64,000 bases of DNA, from assembly GCF_035083965.1 (NCBI RefSeq), contig NC_089724.1:7604501-7668500 (forward strand), written 5' to 3'. This stretch comes from Branchiostoma lanceolatum. Taxonomy: Eukaryota > Chordata > Leptocardii > Amphioxiformes > Branchiostomatidae. Below the pieces are notes generated by a model that worked only from the letters and a program-made list of their open reading frames with translations, was not told where the DNA came from and searched no databases. The position numbers were made by a program, and so were the translations under genes. This document shows positions 1-13,200 of this stretch, one piece after another. The first letter of the stretch is position 1, and every line of letters starts with the position of its first letter.

Positions 1-153
1 TGACGCCATCCTACTGTAAAGTAAACTATGCGACTTGAAATAGATGTATCAATGTTTGTAAATAAATGTTTATGTGCAAACATCATTATCACGACTCCAT
101 GTGAATCTCTTCTTATCTAAAAACTTAACAAAGATAAAGAAATCATTACTCAC

Positions 154-392
154 TGTGACAAGCCTTCCTTGGTGAACTCCTACCACAAAACCGTGTGCCT
201 CCACGAATACTTCGCGTACGGCAGAAACACTTGGATTATGAGGGAGTTGTCTATTCTGAGTTGTCACGCTAAAGTCACTGCTGTTGCCGCAGTCCTTGGC
301 TAAGGTGTACTTGCATCGTCCTTGGAAGTGGTGTTCGCTTCCGTCGAACGGATAGTAGTGAGGGTCGCCCCATGCCCTGCAGACTGCCATGC
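154..392 (-). CDS. VWD domain 2, entry exon
   Basis: A 239-bp exon with the same length, phases and splice contexts as 4439-4677: [14 protein letters not shown] to [13 protein letters not shown], donor GTGAGT. The rest of this second VWD unit is beyond the left edge. The intron bases flanking both sides resemble those flanking the first copy, so the duplication copied genomic DNA as a block. Confidence 0.88.
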
Positions 393-3300
393 CTATCATG
401 GGAAATCAAGGGAAGAAGAGCTATTGTTAACCATAACAACTAGTATATTGAAGCTTTAGTTTGGTTGCTAAAGTAACCACCTTAAACATGCTGAAGATTT
501 TGCTACCTATAGTGAGAGGTCTGCTGGGAGGGTTGGACGTGAGACTATATGCCATTGTGTAGTTTGAAGCTCTCCAGGGTGGTACAAGGAGCAGCCTGTG
601 CAAACAGGTTATTTCACTCCTTGGTTGTTCTTGGGAAGAGGGTACCTGATAGGCCGCAGGGTGTGGCCGTCGGGTTGCTTTGGGTTGGCCTGCTAGGGTA
701 GGGCAGGACTTTGTGATGACGATTAGTTCGCGGAATTTGTAGACGGCAATAAATCTCGGTCTCTCCTGGAGGGTCGGCCACTGGAGCTCCTCCAGCAGCA
801 TATCGGTCACGCTAGAGTTTGTCTTTAACGGTTCTCCGTCCGGCGAGTTGCCCTGGGCTGTACGGCTTAAATCGTGTTTATCTCTTTAGTTGTTTAAAGA
901 TCCCATACTGCACTTGCAACTCAAGGGTCGGGCGTACTAGAGCTGTGTAGGCTAACTCTTTAATTTTCTTTGATCTTATTTCCAAGTTGCGTGGTTAGGT
1001 TTAGAGTCTTCTTGATAATTAGGTTTAGGAGAGTACATTGATTGGTAGAATAATGGTGACAGAATTTAAGACAATCGAACCAAGCGGTTATCAGTACTGT
1101 TTTAATATTTGTTTCCAGTGGTCTCGCTTATTTGGCGATCTCTCTATCTGCGCTCGCTACGCGCTCTGGCCAATTCTAGGTCGCAGAGAGCGTGGGACAA
1201 GCAAATAGATAGATCGCCAAGGAACGCGAAGGGAGCCCATTAGAAACAAAGATTAACCCTATCAATAACCGTTTGGTTCGATTGTCTTTGATTCTGTTAA
1301 TCGTGACGTCTTAGTGGAATGGCGAATGGGGGTATAACAAAGTGTTCAGGTAGAGTAACAGTATTTTCTGAAAATTGCCATTGAAAATATCTCATATATA
1401 GACAAGACAAACAATAAATCAGCCAAACTGTGGTGCCAGTGTGTGTATCTCCTGAAACAGTGTTGGTTACATTATTCTACGCACTCTGCAGCAGATGAAG
1501 ACGAATAATGAGCACATATTGCACACGAATGTATAACGACAGCAAGACATGATCAAGACATAAAATCAAACATAAAAATGTCCTGCTCACCGAAACATGT
1601 GATTACATTTCCAGCGCTGCAGACACAGTTCTGCCCGTCTTCTCTCCAGCGCTCTCCGAGCTACAGGAGTTTGGAACATCGGAACACATTACACAATATG
1701 TGTTTTATCGCTGCTACCGCTCAAACTTTCATTCATAAGATTCATGTTCATCAAACATTTAACAAGTACAGCCTATGTTCATTTTGTAATACGTAGTCGT
1801 AGAATTTTAAATAGTGGTTCGTGTGCATTAACCTCAGCTTTGGTACACCGGTTTTGTGATTTATGTGGTTTGTAGAATAAGCAGACAGAATTTTATGCCA
1901 CTACATTACTCTTACGGGCATGGGAACAACTCACAAATATGAACGTTTCCAAAGGAACTAAGCAGTCTGCCGGAGAACATCACCTTTTGTTTGTAGTTTA
2001 GACACACAGCTCGCCGTATGACGTTGACGTACGGAAATGATATAAGGTTTTCTTCCAACACAGACGAATGAACTCACTACAGTTTCAACACGCCTCTGGT
2101 TTGATAACAATAATCGATAAGTTGATTGCTAATAGCACATGATCAAACGGAAGTGTAACATGATCAGTGACTTAAAAGTGGTTGCAATATAATATGGTTA
2201 AATGAAGGCTAGTCAATGTTCTGAGTCATGATCGCACGCGGTACACATTGCATCCTCGTGACCTTGACTATGATAGTGGACCTGTTGAAATGTTTGTGTG
2301 TTCAGTCTTTTGTGTTAAAACAAACCGCAGTTGCAGTTTTTGTTGTTTCATAAAAGAAAAAAAAGATTAACTTGTACTGACCATAAAGTAGCGTCCTTTA
2401 TCGTCAGTGCAGCCACACTGATCTTCTGGAACGCACTCTTGTCCACTAAGGAGGAAGCCAGGGTTACATTTACAGCCTTCTCCACAGCCGAAGATGCAGT
2501 GCTCCTCAGAGTTGGGGGTCGAGCAGGTCGCAGGGCAGGAGCTGACGCATGTAGAGTACATGCTGTTCGGTGGGCAGACTTCGGCTGTTAAGAACAAAAA
2601 CAAGAAGAAAGGTTCTCTTAGGCTACTGTTATACAAAATCCTAAAGGTATGTGTATTATCATATTCCAAACTCCGAAGAGACAGCTAGCTCCCTCTAACA
2701 ATGAAACAGAATATCCCATTAAAACATAATGTGATCACAAGATACCATGCAAGTGCTGTAAGCTAATACATTTGGCTTAAGTTTGAAATATGTCGGTAAA
2801 CAAAAGAGGAGGACGGTACATCAGAGCACAGAGAGAGATGGAAGAAGAGATAAGAAAGCTATGTCATGCGATATTGCCAATAAAAATTGTACAAATACCT
2901 TCAGAGGGAGATCATAAACATTTGCAACGATTAATGCATATGACAGACAAAGGAAACCCTTTTGATTGAATAAATCTAATAATACGAATACAAATTTAGT
3001 CACTTTTGAGGCTCTAGCTCGACAAGTAGTAGAATCATATATTACACCACAAGGATGAAGGCTGAAAGCAATCAAAACGTTGGTGAATAAAAAAAATTGC
3101 TTACAGGAAGAACTTTACTTGTAGACATCACCGTCTCATAAATATTTAAATACAACACTGACAAAAGACAACGTACGACATCGCTCTGCTGTCCGCCAAG
3201 AAAATGGCGCCACACCCGCTGCCAGGCAGGCGACGGCGTAGGCCTCCAGATTCTGACAAAGCCCTATGGTGTCCCCATTCCATGCACACATGTCGAAGAC

Positions 3301-6091
3301 ACAGTTGTTGAAGAAAGTTTCGGGATCCACGGCGCCGTGGCAGACAGCAAACAGGCCGAAAGTATCTTTAAGCAGCCCGCAATTGTCGGCCGACTCAGCA
3401 GCTGCTCGTACGGCGTCGTTACAAGGGGGAGGTGGAGGTGGTTCGGGACCTCCAGGGCAACTGAAGGAGAAAATTGAGTCAGAGCAGCAGGCAGTACAAT
3501 GAACTTATTCTTGACGTCATAATTCTACGTATGGAAAAGATTAGACGTCTCATAGTTCTCACATTATCACATTGTTGGCACAATCGCTATAAAGCCATTA
3601 AAACGTTGTGGAATCAGAATGGTCCTAATTATAAAAAGAACATACGTATCAATGTGGGTGAGCCAACTAATCCCGAAAGTGGTCCAGTCTCCGACAATGG
3701 TTCCGTCTGGTGTCATGTAGTCGTCGCTCGTGTCGCCGTTGTAGTTACCGCACAGACCACACATCTGTCCCCAGTAGTCACCCGGAACCACCACCTACAA
3801 TGGAGTTTTGAAAAAGTTATTCTTACATTCCAGCCAAGCTTTTTGTCCTCGTAAGGTACAAGCATTCTTTATAGGAAAGAAATCTCCAAATGAAGTCTAT
3901 TCTTATTTGCCTTCTTAACCACACTGGTAGTTCTTAGTCAGCATCGGTGTTGATTGTGAATCTAACATGTTGGATACCAGTTTTATAACCTCAGTCAATT
4001 TTGCTTACCTCGACTTCGTGGGAGCCATCGTACAAGACTACCACGCCAAACTTTGTCAGTATAATCCGTACAAACCGCCCGCTCAGGCTGACTTCGATCA
4101 TGCCGCCTTCCAGGCTGAAGGGAAGCGAGTATGCCGCGGATCCGTCCACCTTATTAATAAAATAATAATGCATGTCTCTAATAATGAAGAGCTGTGTGTT
4201 CAAGCTTCATCTTCAGTGCTTCGTCTGTAGCATCGTTACGACATTTAGTTGAATATGTAAAATATCTATCATTGCTATCGTGTAATCCAGGTACAAAATG
4301 ATATCAAATCAATATAAGTGGTACATATATGGTGAAAGTCGATATCCTGCCTGTCCCACCTCAATGCAAACATCATATTTCAAACTCATTGTGAACTCTT
4401 TTTATCTAAAGTAATGCTAAAAAAAGTCCGTTACTCACAGTGACAACCCTTCCTTGGTGAACTCCTACCACGAAGCCGTGTGCCTCCACGTATACTTCAC
4501 GTACGAAAGAAACACTTGGATTATGAGAGAGTTGTCTATTCTGAGTTGTCACGCTAAAGTCACTGCTGTTGCCGCAGTCCTTGGCCAAGGTGTACTTGCA
4601 TCGTCCTTGGAAGTGATGTTCGCTTCCGTCAAACGGGTAGTAGTGAGGATCGCCCCATGCCCTGCAGAGTGCCGGACCTATCAAGGTAAATCAAGGGAAC
4701 ATGTTATTTCTAAGAACAATAACAACAAGGAAGGCAATAAAAAAGTATTGCCATGGCGACGGCTGTTTTATGCTGTATTGTTGTCTTTTCAAAGTATTTG
4801 CTGCAATGGTGTAACTTTTGACATTGACTTTGTATGATTATATGGCTGGTGACTGGGTTCACGCCAACAGACTGGTATCAAATGTTGACAAAACAAAGTC
4901 CATCGTCATAGGAAGTCGGCACAAACTAAAGCATAAGCCAACACTACAGCTTTCGATGCTCAAGAGAATGATCGAACCAGTAGAGCAGGCGAAACTGCTA
5001 GGGATTGAAATGGACCAGCAGTTAACGTGGGGTCTACACCTGGACAAAGTTAAATCCAAAATGACAAGCGCTTTGGCAGCACTGGCAAGATCTCGTGACT
5101 ACCTCACGAGCGACGCGTTAAAAACAGTCGCACAATCACTTGTCCTAAGTCACATGGATTACTGTTCTTGTCTCTTGTCAGCTAGTTCTCAATCTCACTT
5201 GAATAAACTACAGATTCTACAAAACAAGGCAGCTAGACTTGTCCTAAATGCAAAGTATGAATCCAACATAGATGACATGCACAGGAGGTTGAATTGGCCC
5301 AAAGTTAACGTAAGACTATACACAAGCACTCTCGCCATGTTTCATAAACTTCAGGCGGCCAAAAAACCAGAAGCTATCTACAAAAGGTTACAGAGAATTG
5401 ACAACACACATCAACACAATACCCGTCTTGCACAAGGAGGGGGTTTCAAACTGCCAAAATCCAGAACCACCTCAGCTACCAGAACCTTTCTGTACAGATG
5501 TGTTAAATCATATAACACCTTTCCACAACACATAAAAACATCCGCACCTTCACTGTTCAAAACATTCCTCAAAGAAAGACTGATTACACTTCAGTACACA
5601 AATAAGCCATTACAACACTGGTGGTAGCTGAATGTATGTATTTCAAGTTGACCTCTGACCCCTCACGTTCTTTTTATTGCATCACATTTGATTTTGTTCA
5701 TTACTGTCTGTCAATTGTAGATGTCTTGTATCACATTTGATTTTGGTCATGACTGTCTATCATTTGTATATGTTTTCTTCTTGTGATTTGATTTTAATGT
5801 ATCAATGTGAATGGACTCCAGGAAGAATAGTGTAAGATTGTAATAATTGAACACTAATGGAGATACCAATAAAACATACAAACATACAAACATATGGCAT
5901 GCGTTCTTTTCTCTACATCGTTGAATGGACTGATACCCGTGTGTACGTTGGCGAGTAATGCAATAGTGGTCATGGTTTTGATTGGGCTACATTAGGAACA
6001 CGTGATCTATGTTGCATTGTCTCTCTTTGTCTCTCTCTTTTTTTTTCTCTCTCTCTCTTTGTCTATATATCTGTCTATCTCTCTCTCTCTC

Positions 6092-6161
<70 letters not shown>

Positions 6162-7229
6162 GGTACATATAGATAGATATAGATATGGATATAGATATAT
6201 ATAGATATGGATATAGATATAGTATATCAATATGTGGCGTTTGGAATGACAGGCAACACGGTAGATTGTTAATTTCTTTATTGAAATGTAATAGAAGGCA
6301 TGTGTTGCATCATAGTTTTCCCCGTATTTACATGTGTTATATGTAGGTTGGTGCACTATGCGTTACCTATAGATCCTTCTATGACAATTGAAGATGCCTC
6401 GTACATGTTGGTCTTGGTATGGTTTGTTTATGATGACGGAGCAATATATATCAATCATAACATAAGTATGATACATGATGGATCGTTACAAACGTTATTC
6501 AAAATATATTACCATCGTTTATGCACATGCTTTGGTTATATATTTTTATTGATATTGCATGTTTTGAAAGGGGATAATAGATTGGTCACACGGTTGCGTG
6601 TTACGAGAGTACATAATAGCAGAGAACAACTTGTATAACGTATTCCTGCTTTGTAATACATATCGTCATATGTATAGCAGGTACCATATAAACTTAACAG
6701 CGATAACTAAGCATGAAACCTATTTGACATATAATAGCTATGTTAAGGTCTGAAAACATATGCATAGTTTTATTTGTTCATTTTCCAAATGAACCATTAA
6801 GGATAGTATAATGTTCTTGGTCTATATTTACAGTTTTCAATGTGGAACAAGACCTTTACCCCGTTCAGAATATGCACAAGTTATTTTTAACTTTGGTTGT
6901 TGCCTTTGCCGCATGTTGCAGTTTTGTTGTGCATGTGGTCTTGATGCATTGGAACAATAATTCATTCATTAGTATTGGTATCAATCGTATGTGTGGTGTC
7001 ATTGCATAATCTGGCCATTTCTTTCCTGACTGATTCACATGCATACAATTTCTTTGGGTTTAAATTTGTAAGAGCTACACCGGCCAATGTGCGAACTCTA
7101 GACAGTGCTACATAACTTTGGCCTGATGTGAATATATCATTGCCAAGATCGATGACAGCATGGTAAAGTGATACACCTTGTAATTTATGCACGGTTGAAG
7201 CAAATGTTAAAAACTTATTGACAGTACAC

Positions 7230-7266
<37 letters not shown>

Positions 7267-10200
7267 AGGGTGCAAGATCATGTGGCCGCATCATTGTGGA
7301 ACGCGGGTAAGCATTCAAAGTTTGCTAAGAAGAAGTCTGTAATGATATTGATATTTCGGGCAGTGCTAAAATACCGACAGTTGCCTTTTCTTGTTCATCC
7401 GAAGCACACAAAAATCAACTGGCTGTACTTACAGGGACGTTCTGGCGTCGGGAACTACAGATGACACACCCGGGCGAAGGACGATTAGTCTCAGCAAATC
7501 CTGCGTAAAAGGACATCATATATATTGGTAATTTGGAAACATAACATGGCGTTAAAATGTACAATGTACTTAATCAATAACTGACTGCTATTTTACTAAG
7601 TACGTATCACATGGTACAGCACACGTAGAATTAACTTTAGTTTAAGTGTATAATAGATAGCAGTCAAGAAGAACAAGATTTTTCAAACCAGACACAACTC
7701 TAGTACATCTACGACAGTTGGTTATTACGATATGTCCTAGAAATATATTTTTTTTTAAGACGGAACTCACCGGTATGTAAAAGTGCATCTGACTGACGAA
7801 ACGAACTGGTCTGGCCGCGCGCTGGTCAGGCTGCGGGTCCGGGCCGAAACGCAAGCCGTACGGAATTAAATCTTCGCTTGTAACGAGCGACTCAGACGGT
7901 AACCGGTCAACCGCAGCTGGACGAATCGTCAAACTGCGGGAGCACCAATCACAGCGAAGGAGGGGGCTACCAATCAGAGCAGAGATCTTATCAGCAGAAT
8001 GACGCTGACCACGTAGGGAATCTCAGACTGGTTTAACTGGTAAAACTACTTCGCGTGCAAGTAACAATCCACAAATACCAAACATAGCTGGGATGTACGG
8101 AATACCCGGCAACTAAATACATAATGAAGAAGACCTTTATTGTATGTTCGTGCCCCGAGGGGCTCAAGATACAGGTCGTTTAACATAAACCTAACTAACA
8201 TGTAAGAGACATATACAGTGAAATATATACAGTACATTGTGTAAACATACATGGTAGACGAAAGTGATAAGCTTAGCTAATCTAGTAGAGTCAACTTCTT
8301 CTCGCTTCTTTGTACATGTGTAAGAACAGATCATGTTTCTTATACAAGGGTTATCTAGACGCAACAAAAAGATAAATTTATCCGTTGCGTTTAAATATTC
8401 AAAGTATGGGAATTTCTCATTAATGCATTTGAAAAGAACATTTCCTTCTATATCGTAAAATTGACAATCTGAAACATGAGTTCCACGACCTCATATCTCC
8501 ATGAACAATTCTATTCATGCAAATGACTTACACATTTGCATAATATAATAACTTTATTGCACAACAATTGTACAAAGTACAAAGTATGGCATTCATTCAT
8601 ATATGCTTGGTCATAAACACATTTATCTAACTTACACATGTTGCAATATTGACAGTCCTATAATTTTCGAATTAGATGAATTATGGTGTTTTTGCATTAA
8701 TTATGCAGATTAGGAATTTATTTGCATAATTGGTATCTGTTGATGCTCCACTTTCCATAAACAACATATGTTACATGTATTTGAGTCTGACAATGAAAAA
8801 CACTGCAAATATAGATTTTCCTCATTAGCTATGCAAATTCAGTCACAATTAGCATAAATTGCACTACATTTTGTATATCTCTGTCTAAGCTACCTGCATA
8901 CTAAGTTTCATATTGACAGTCCTATAATTTTCCAATTAGATGAGATATGGTGTTTCGCATTAATTATGCAAATTAGGAATTTATTTGCATAATTGGTATC
9001 TGTTGATGATCCACTTTCCATTAACTACATACGTAACATGTATTTGAGTCTGATAATGGAAAACACTGCAAATATAGATTTTCCTTATTAGCTACGCAAA
9101 TTAAGTCCCAATTAGCATAATTTGTACTTCATTGTTTATATCTCTATCTAAGCTACCTGCATACTAAATATCATGGAAATCCGTTTTCCTTTGTTCAGTT
9201 ATTCTCCTTAGAAGATATTTACAAAAACACCCCTGCAGTTCCAGAGGAAACTGCTAGGGAGCCCAAACCTACACAACTTCTTTATTACATCACAAGCTAT
9301 CTGCCACCCAAAAATCAAGACCACAGCACGTCCAGGTCAAAATATACAAAAATTTAAGTTCTGCTGCAGTACCAATGTCACATACCAGGGGGCCCAAAAT
9401 CGACCTTAAACTTCGGCTTCACAACACCTGCCCACATACCAAATATCATCGTAATCCATAAAGAGGTTCTTCAGTTATGCTGACTACAGTAGTGCGGAAA
9501 CACAGACAGACAGACAAACAAACACACACACAAACAGACACACCCAAAACTATATCTCCATTTTTCATGGAGATAATGAAGTGCCGCTCATCTTCTATTT
9601 GATTTAACTTACAATATTGGCAAAGTCTATGTTCTAGAAGCGCGCGGTTGTGCCTTCCTGTTTCAATATGTAATTTGTGACAACTAATCCTGAATTTAGT
9701 GACAGCTACTCTCTGCTGTATGTTGCTTATAGATAGATACTCTTCTTCCTTATATAGGGACTTAAACAGTCGGTAAGTTCGTAATTTGTTACTATAAGAT
9801 TTCTCTCTATTAATGCGAGCAACCTGGCAACGAGGGCAGAACTCGGCAGGTACCCACTATATATATGGATTGAAGTATATATTAGACTTTACTCGTACTA
9901 CAAAAGGTTAGTTAGAGAAGTACCCACAAACAGTCTTCAGTTTGAGTCTTTTCTAGTTCAACAAGACATGCACCGACGCAAGTTGCCATGTTGGCTGTCC
10001 TCTGTTAGTAGAATCCTTGAGGAGTCAGGCTTTGCTTACCTTCTACTTAACAGGGACGGTAATACATCATCCGCTCAGTCTGAAGTAAAACAAAGACTAA
10101 AAGATATCTATGTGCAAAGTTTTTACTCAGAACTGAACTCCAGTGGCAAAAAAGAGAACCAAGATAACAAGCTAAGAACCTACAAAACATTCAAACATAC

Positions 10201-13200
10201 ATATGAAAGAGAGAAATACCTTGATATAACAAACTTTAACCATCGCCACGCCATGACTAAGCTAAGGATTAGCGATCACGTACTACATATTGAAGCTGGT
10301 AAATATAATCGGACTCCTCCTAGTGACAGACTGTGTATATTTTGTAATGAGAACTATATAGAAAATGAAGTACACTTTGTTCTAGAATGCTCTCTTTAAA
10401 AAGATATGCGCAAGTCTCTTGTTAGTGCCATATTGTTAGACCAAAGATATGCACATTTAACAAAGGAGGAAACGATCGCATATGTAATGTCAACAGCTAA
10501 TTACGATGTAATGAAAAAACTCTGTGAATTTGTCTACAAATGTTTCAAGAAGAGAGAAGAAGCGTGTAAATCATAGTCAAAGCATAGCATATTTTTCTTA
10601 GTATTCTCTTGATATTGTAATATGCATTTAGCCCTCTGTTGGGCATGAATATGCAATAAACTTCATTGTCATTGTCATTATCATTGTGAATTTCGGCTTA
10701 GAATATTTGAGTGTAAATATCTTTCAAACGTTGGCTAATGGAATTGATGATAGGAGTCATGTTTGTTCCCAGGGATACCGGGGGGCTCCAAACAAAGACA
10801 AAAACACACCCTTCTTGTTGTATCTTACGAACACCGGACGCCCAGCATCTTTTACCATTAGAATCTAGCAGAAATTGACATGAAAGGGCGTCCGCTTGTA
10901 GACTGTCAGCTGGCAAGTTCTGGCGCATTCAACAAGAAATGTTTGATGGCGTTAAGGGATGCCTCGACTTGAATTGGGTACCTCCCTAACTCCGCCCTTG
11001 ACGCAACTTGTTACTGGCTGATCTAGGAACATTTAGGGACTGTTTGCAGAATTTGAGATTTACGGATTCGATGGGACAGAATTTAGGACTTTCAACTGCC
11101 CCCCAAATTTGTGAGCCATAGAGAAGAATATGTTTTACACAGGTATCAAATAGTTTGTTTTTAACAGATAATGGGGCATTGGATTTATCCAGTGACTGTT
11201 TGATTGCAAATAGAGCTTTTAAACCTTTGGAACTTAAGAATTTGTTGTTTGCTTTGAACGTGCCAGCTGAGTTTACAACTATACCAAGATAAGTATATAA
11301 CGTTACAATTTCTACAATATGACTATCAAATAAAAAAAGAATAGTTGATATAACTGTTTGACGCGCTCCGGAAGCGTCGCCAAAATAATTTTGAAGCTTC
11401 AATTTGGTTACTGAGAGACACTCGGAAAGACATGTTGCTAGTCTGGTGTATGATGACATTAATTGGTCCAATTATCGTGCTGGAATCGAGGAAAATCGAA
11501 CCAAGCATTTCTTAACAACCCTTAACGGCTACCAGACCCGGATATATCTGGGATACAGAAACATGCCCTGTTTGCCGCGCCCAGTCATAACCGGGATATG
11601 GTATTCCCCCGAAGCCCGTACGTTATGGGAGTTAGGGCCGCCGACTGCTTCGCGGGTTTCGTGAGGAAGGTCAAGGGTCAAACATTTACGACTTTTACTG
11701 GGCTGAAAGCCTGGCAACTTAAGTGTCAACAACAATCTTCGTTTACAGCGGGCAACGTTCCAATACGCAATCCTGTACGGAGCAGCGCAATTGCAGGTGT
11801 ATCCGTTGACTTATTCGATGCAAGTGGCGCCATTTTGACGCAAATCAGAGCTACATTCGTCTATGTGTGCAACGAGGTAAAAAATCTTAGAACACTGTAA
11901 AAGGGGAATGTTCGCCGTGGGTTTATGTTCGTTTTATTCACACTGACGTGACCTCTCTAACGCAAACTTGAAGCCACCGCGAAAGTTACAGCGTATTTTA
12001 CAGTATTGATTACGGTTCAGCGCTAGCCCAGTGTCCTATCTATTGCTTTGGTAAGTTTGATTGCGAGCACTATGGTAAAGTAGTACTAGCCAGAGAGCAA
12101 AAGAGGTACTATGGCATTCTTTGTAGATCAGTGATTGTTGAGCTCAGGAGTACTCCCAAAAGCGACTGTCCTGTACGTCTATGACCCCCTTGCCAAAGTC
12201 TGATAATGCTTCGGTCTCATTTCATTTCCATTTCGGGGCCGGACCGGGCTGTTTGTGAAAACGAAAAATAAAAAAAAATGCACATCAAGAAAACACACAA
12301 TATATGGTTAGGAGTGATTTTTAAAAGTTTTCAGCCTTGTTTTTTATGTCATATTTTTCGTTCCCATGCACAAGCTGCCCGGCCGGGCCCCGGATTGATA
12401 ATGGGACCGAAGCATAAGTAGGTGTGAGACCGTGCATTATCGTTTGGCTGTCCGCAAAGGCGCCGACGCTATCTTCCATCTCGTAAACGGTCGTCGCCTT
12501 CTGAAATAGTTGTCGCCTTTTAGCGCGTTCCGTCGCTTAAGTGTATACGCACGCTCCGTCAACACTTAATATGATGTTTCAGGACGTACTTGATTGAGGG
12601 ATATTGGGCTTTAAGTTGAAATTAACCCTTTTCGATATTTTTTGTTACAATTTATTACGCTACTGACGTACAATGTAATTGGAATGTTGCTTTGTGTACG
12701 TTTTTACCTATTGTCAGCCCTCTAAAAAGACGGTAGGAAAGGCCTAAATATGGTATCTACCGGGAAAGATATGGTATCTACCGGGAAAGATATGGTCTAG
12801 CGGAGGTTAACTTTGTCTTCACAAGTTCCTTTAACGCCGTCTACCTTAAATAGTGAAGGAATATTCTAGTCTATAGGTCGCAAAAGGAAATCTGCTTTTG
12901 TTGTATGCATGTACGCACATTTTCATGAATTTCGTACTCAAAACAAAAGCAAAAACCTCTTTTGATACTAGAAAGGCCGTCATTTGCCCCTGAGCAAATA
13001 CAGCATGTTTAGCCATACTCCTCCCCATGCAAGAAGTGGGCTGTCCCAAAATAACACCTGGGCAAATCGAAATATTAACTGCATGTAGAAAGGCAACATC
13101 CTACTTCGCCAATCTCCCTCCCGATGCATAAATTGACTGTTCCAAAATCACCCGTGCAAAAAAATTCTCTCTACAACTTCTGCGAGACCCCAAGAGCTTC

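Larger units (their letters stand above)
8114..11440 (-). mobile_element. LINE copy (minus) split twice by later insertions
   Basis: Three pieces read in order on the minus strand. The piece 11440-10690 carries the reverse transcriptase thumb region ([29 protein letters not shown]). The piece 9850-9590 continues with [16 protein letters not shown] and [17 protein letters not shown], a Cx2C..H zinc-knuckle-like motif. The piece 8484-8121 gives [15 protein letters not shown] to CTKKREE and a 3' end with AATAAAGG. The gaps are filled by a plus-strand copy of the same family and by a TIR element. The first piece has stops and an extra segment near 10770-10980. Confidence 0.75.

Noticed and set aside
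427-810. 127-codon minus frame in the first intron
   Set aside because: No leader, domain or phase-compatible splice sites; the exon chain is complete without it.
1578-1796. 72-codon plus frame
   Set aside because: Antisense shadow of the linker exon 1591-1660.
6075-6356. 93-codon minus frame
   Set aside because: Translation of a GATA/CT microsatellite.
7771-7933. As an exon of the CCP-EGF-VWD gene
   Set aside because: The EGF exon ends and the VWD exon starts in phase 1; this stretch would introduce a stop or a phase 2 end.
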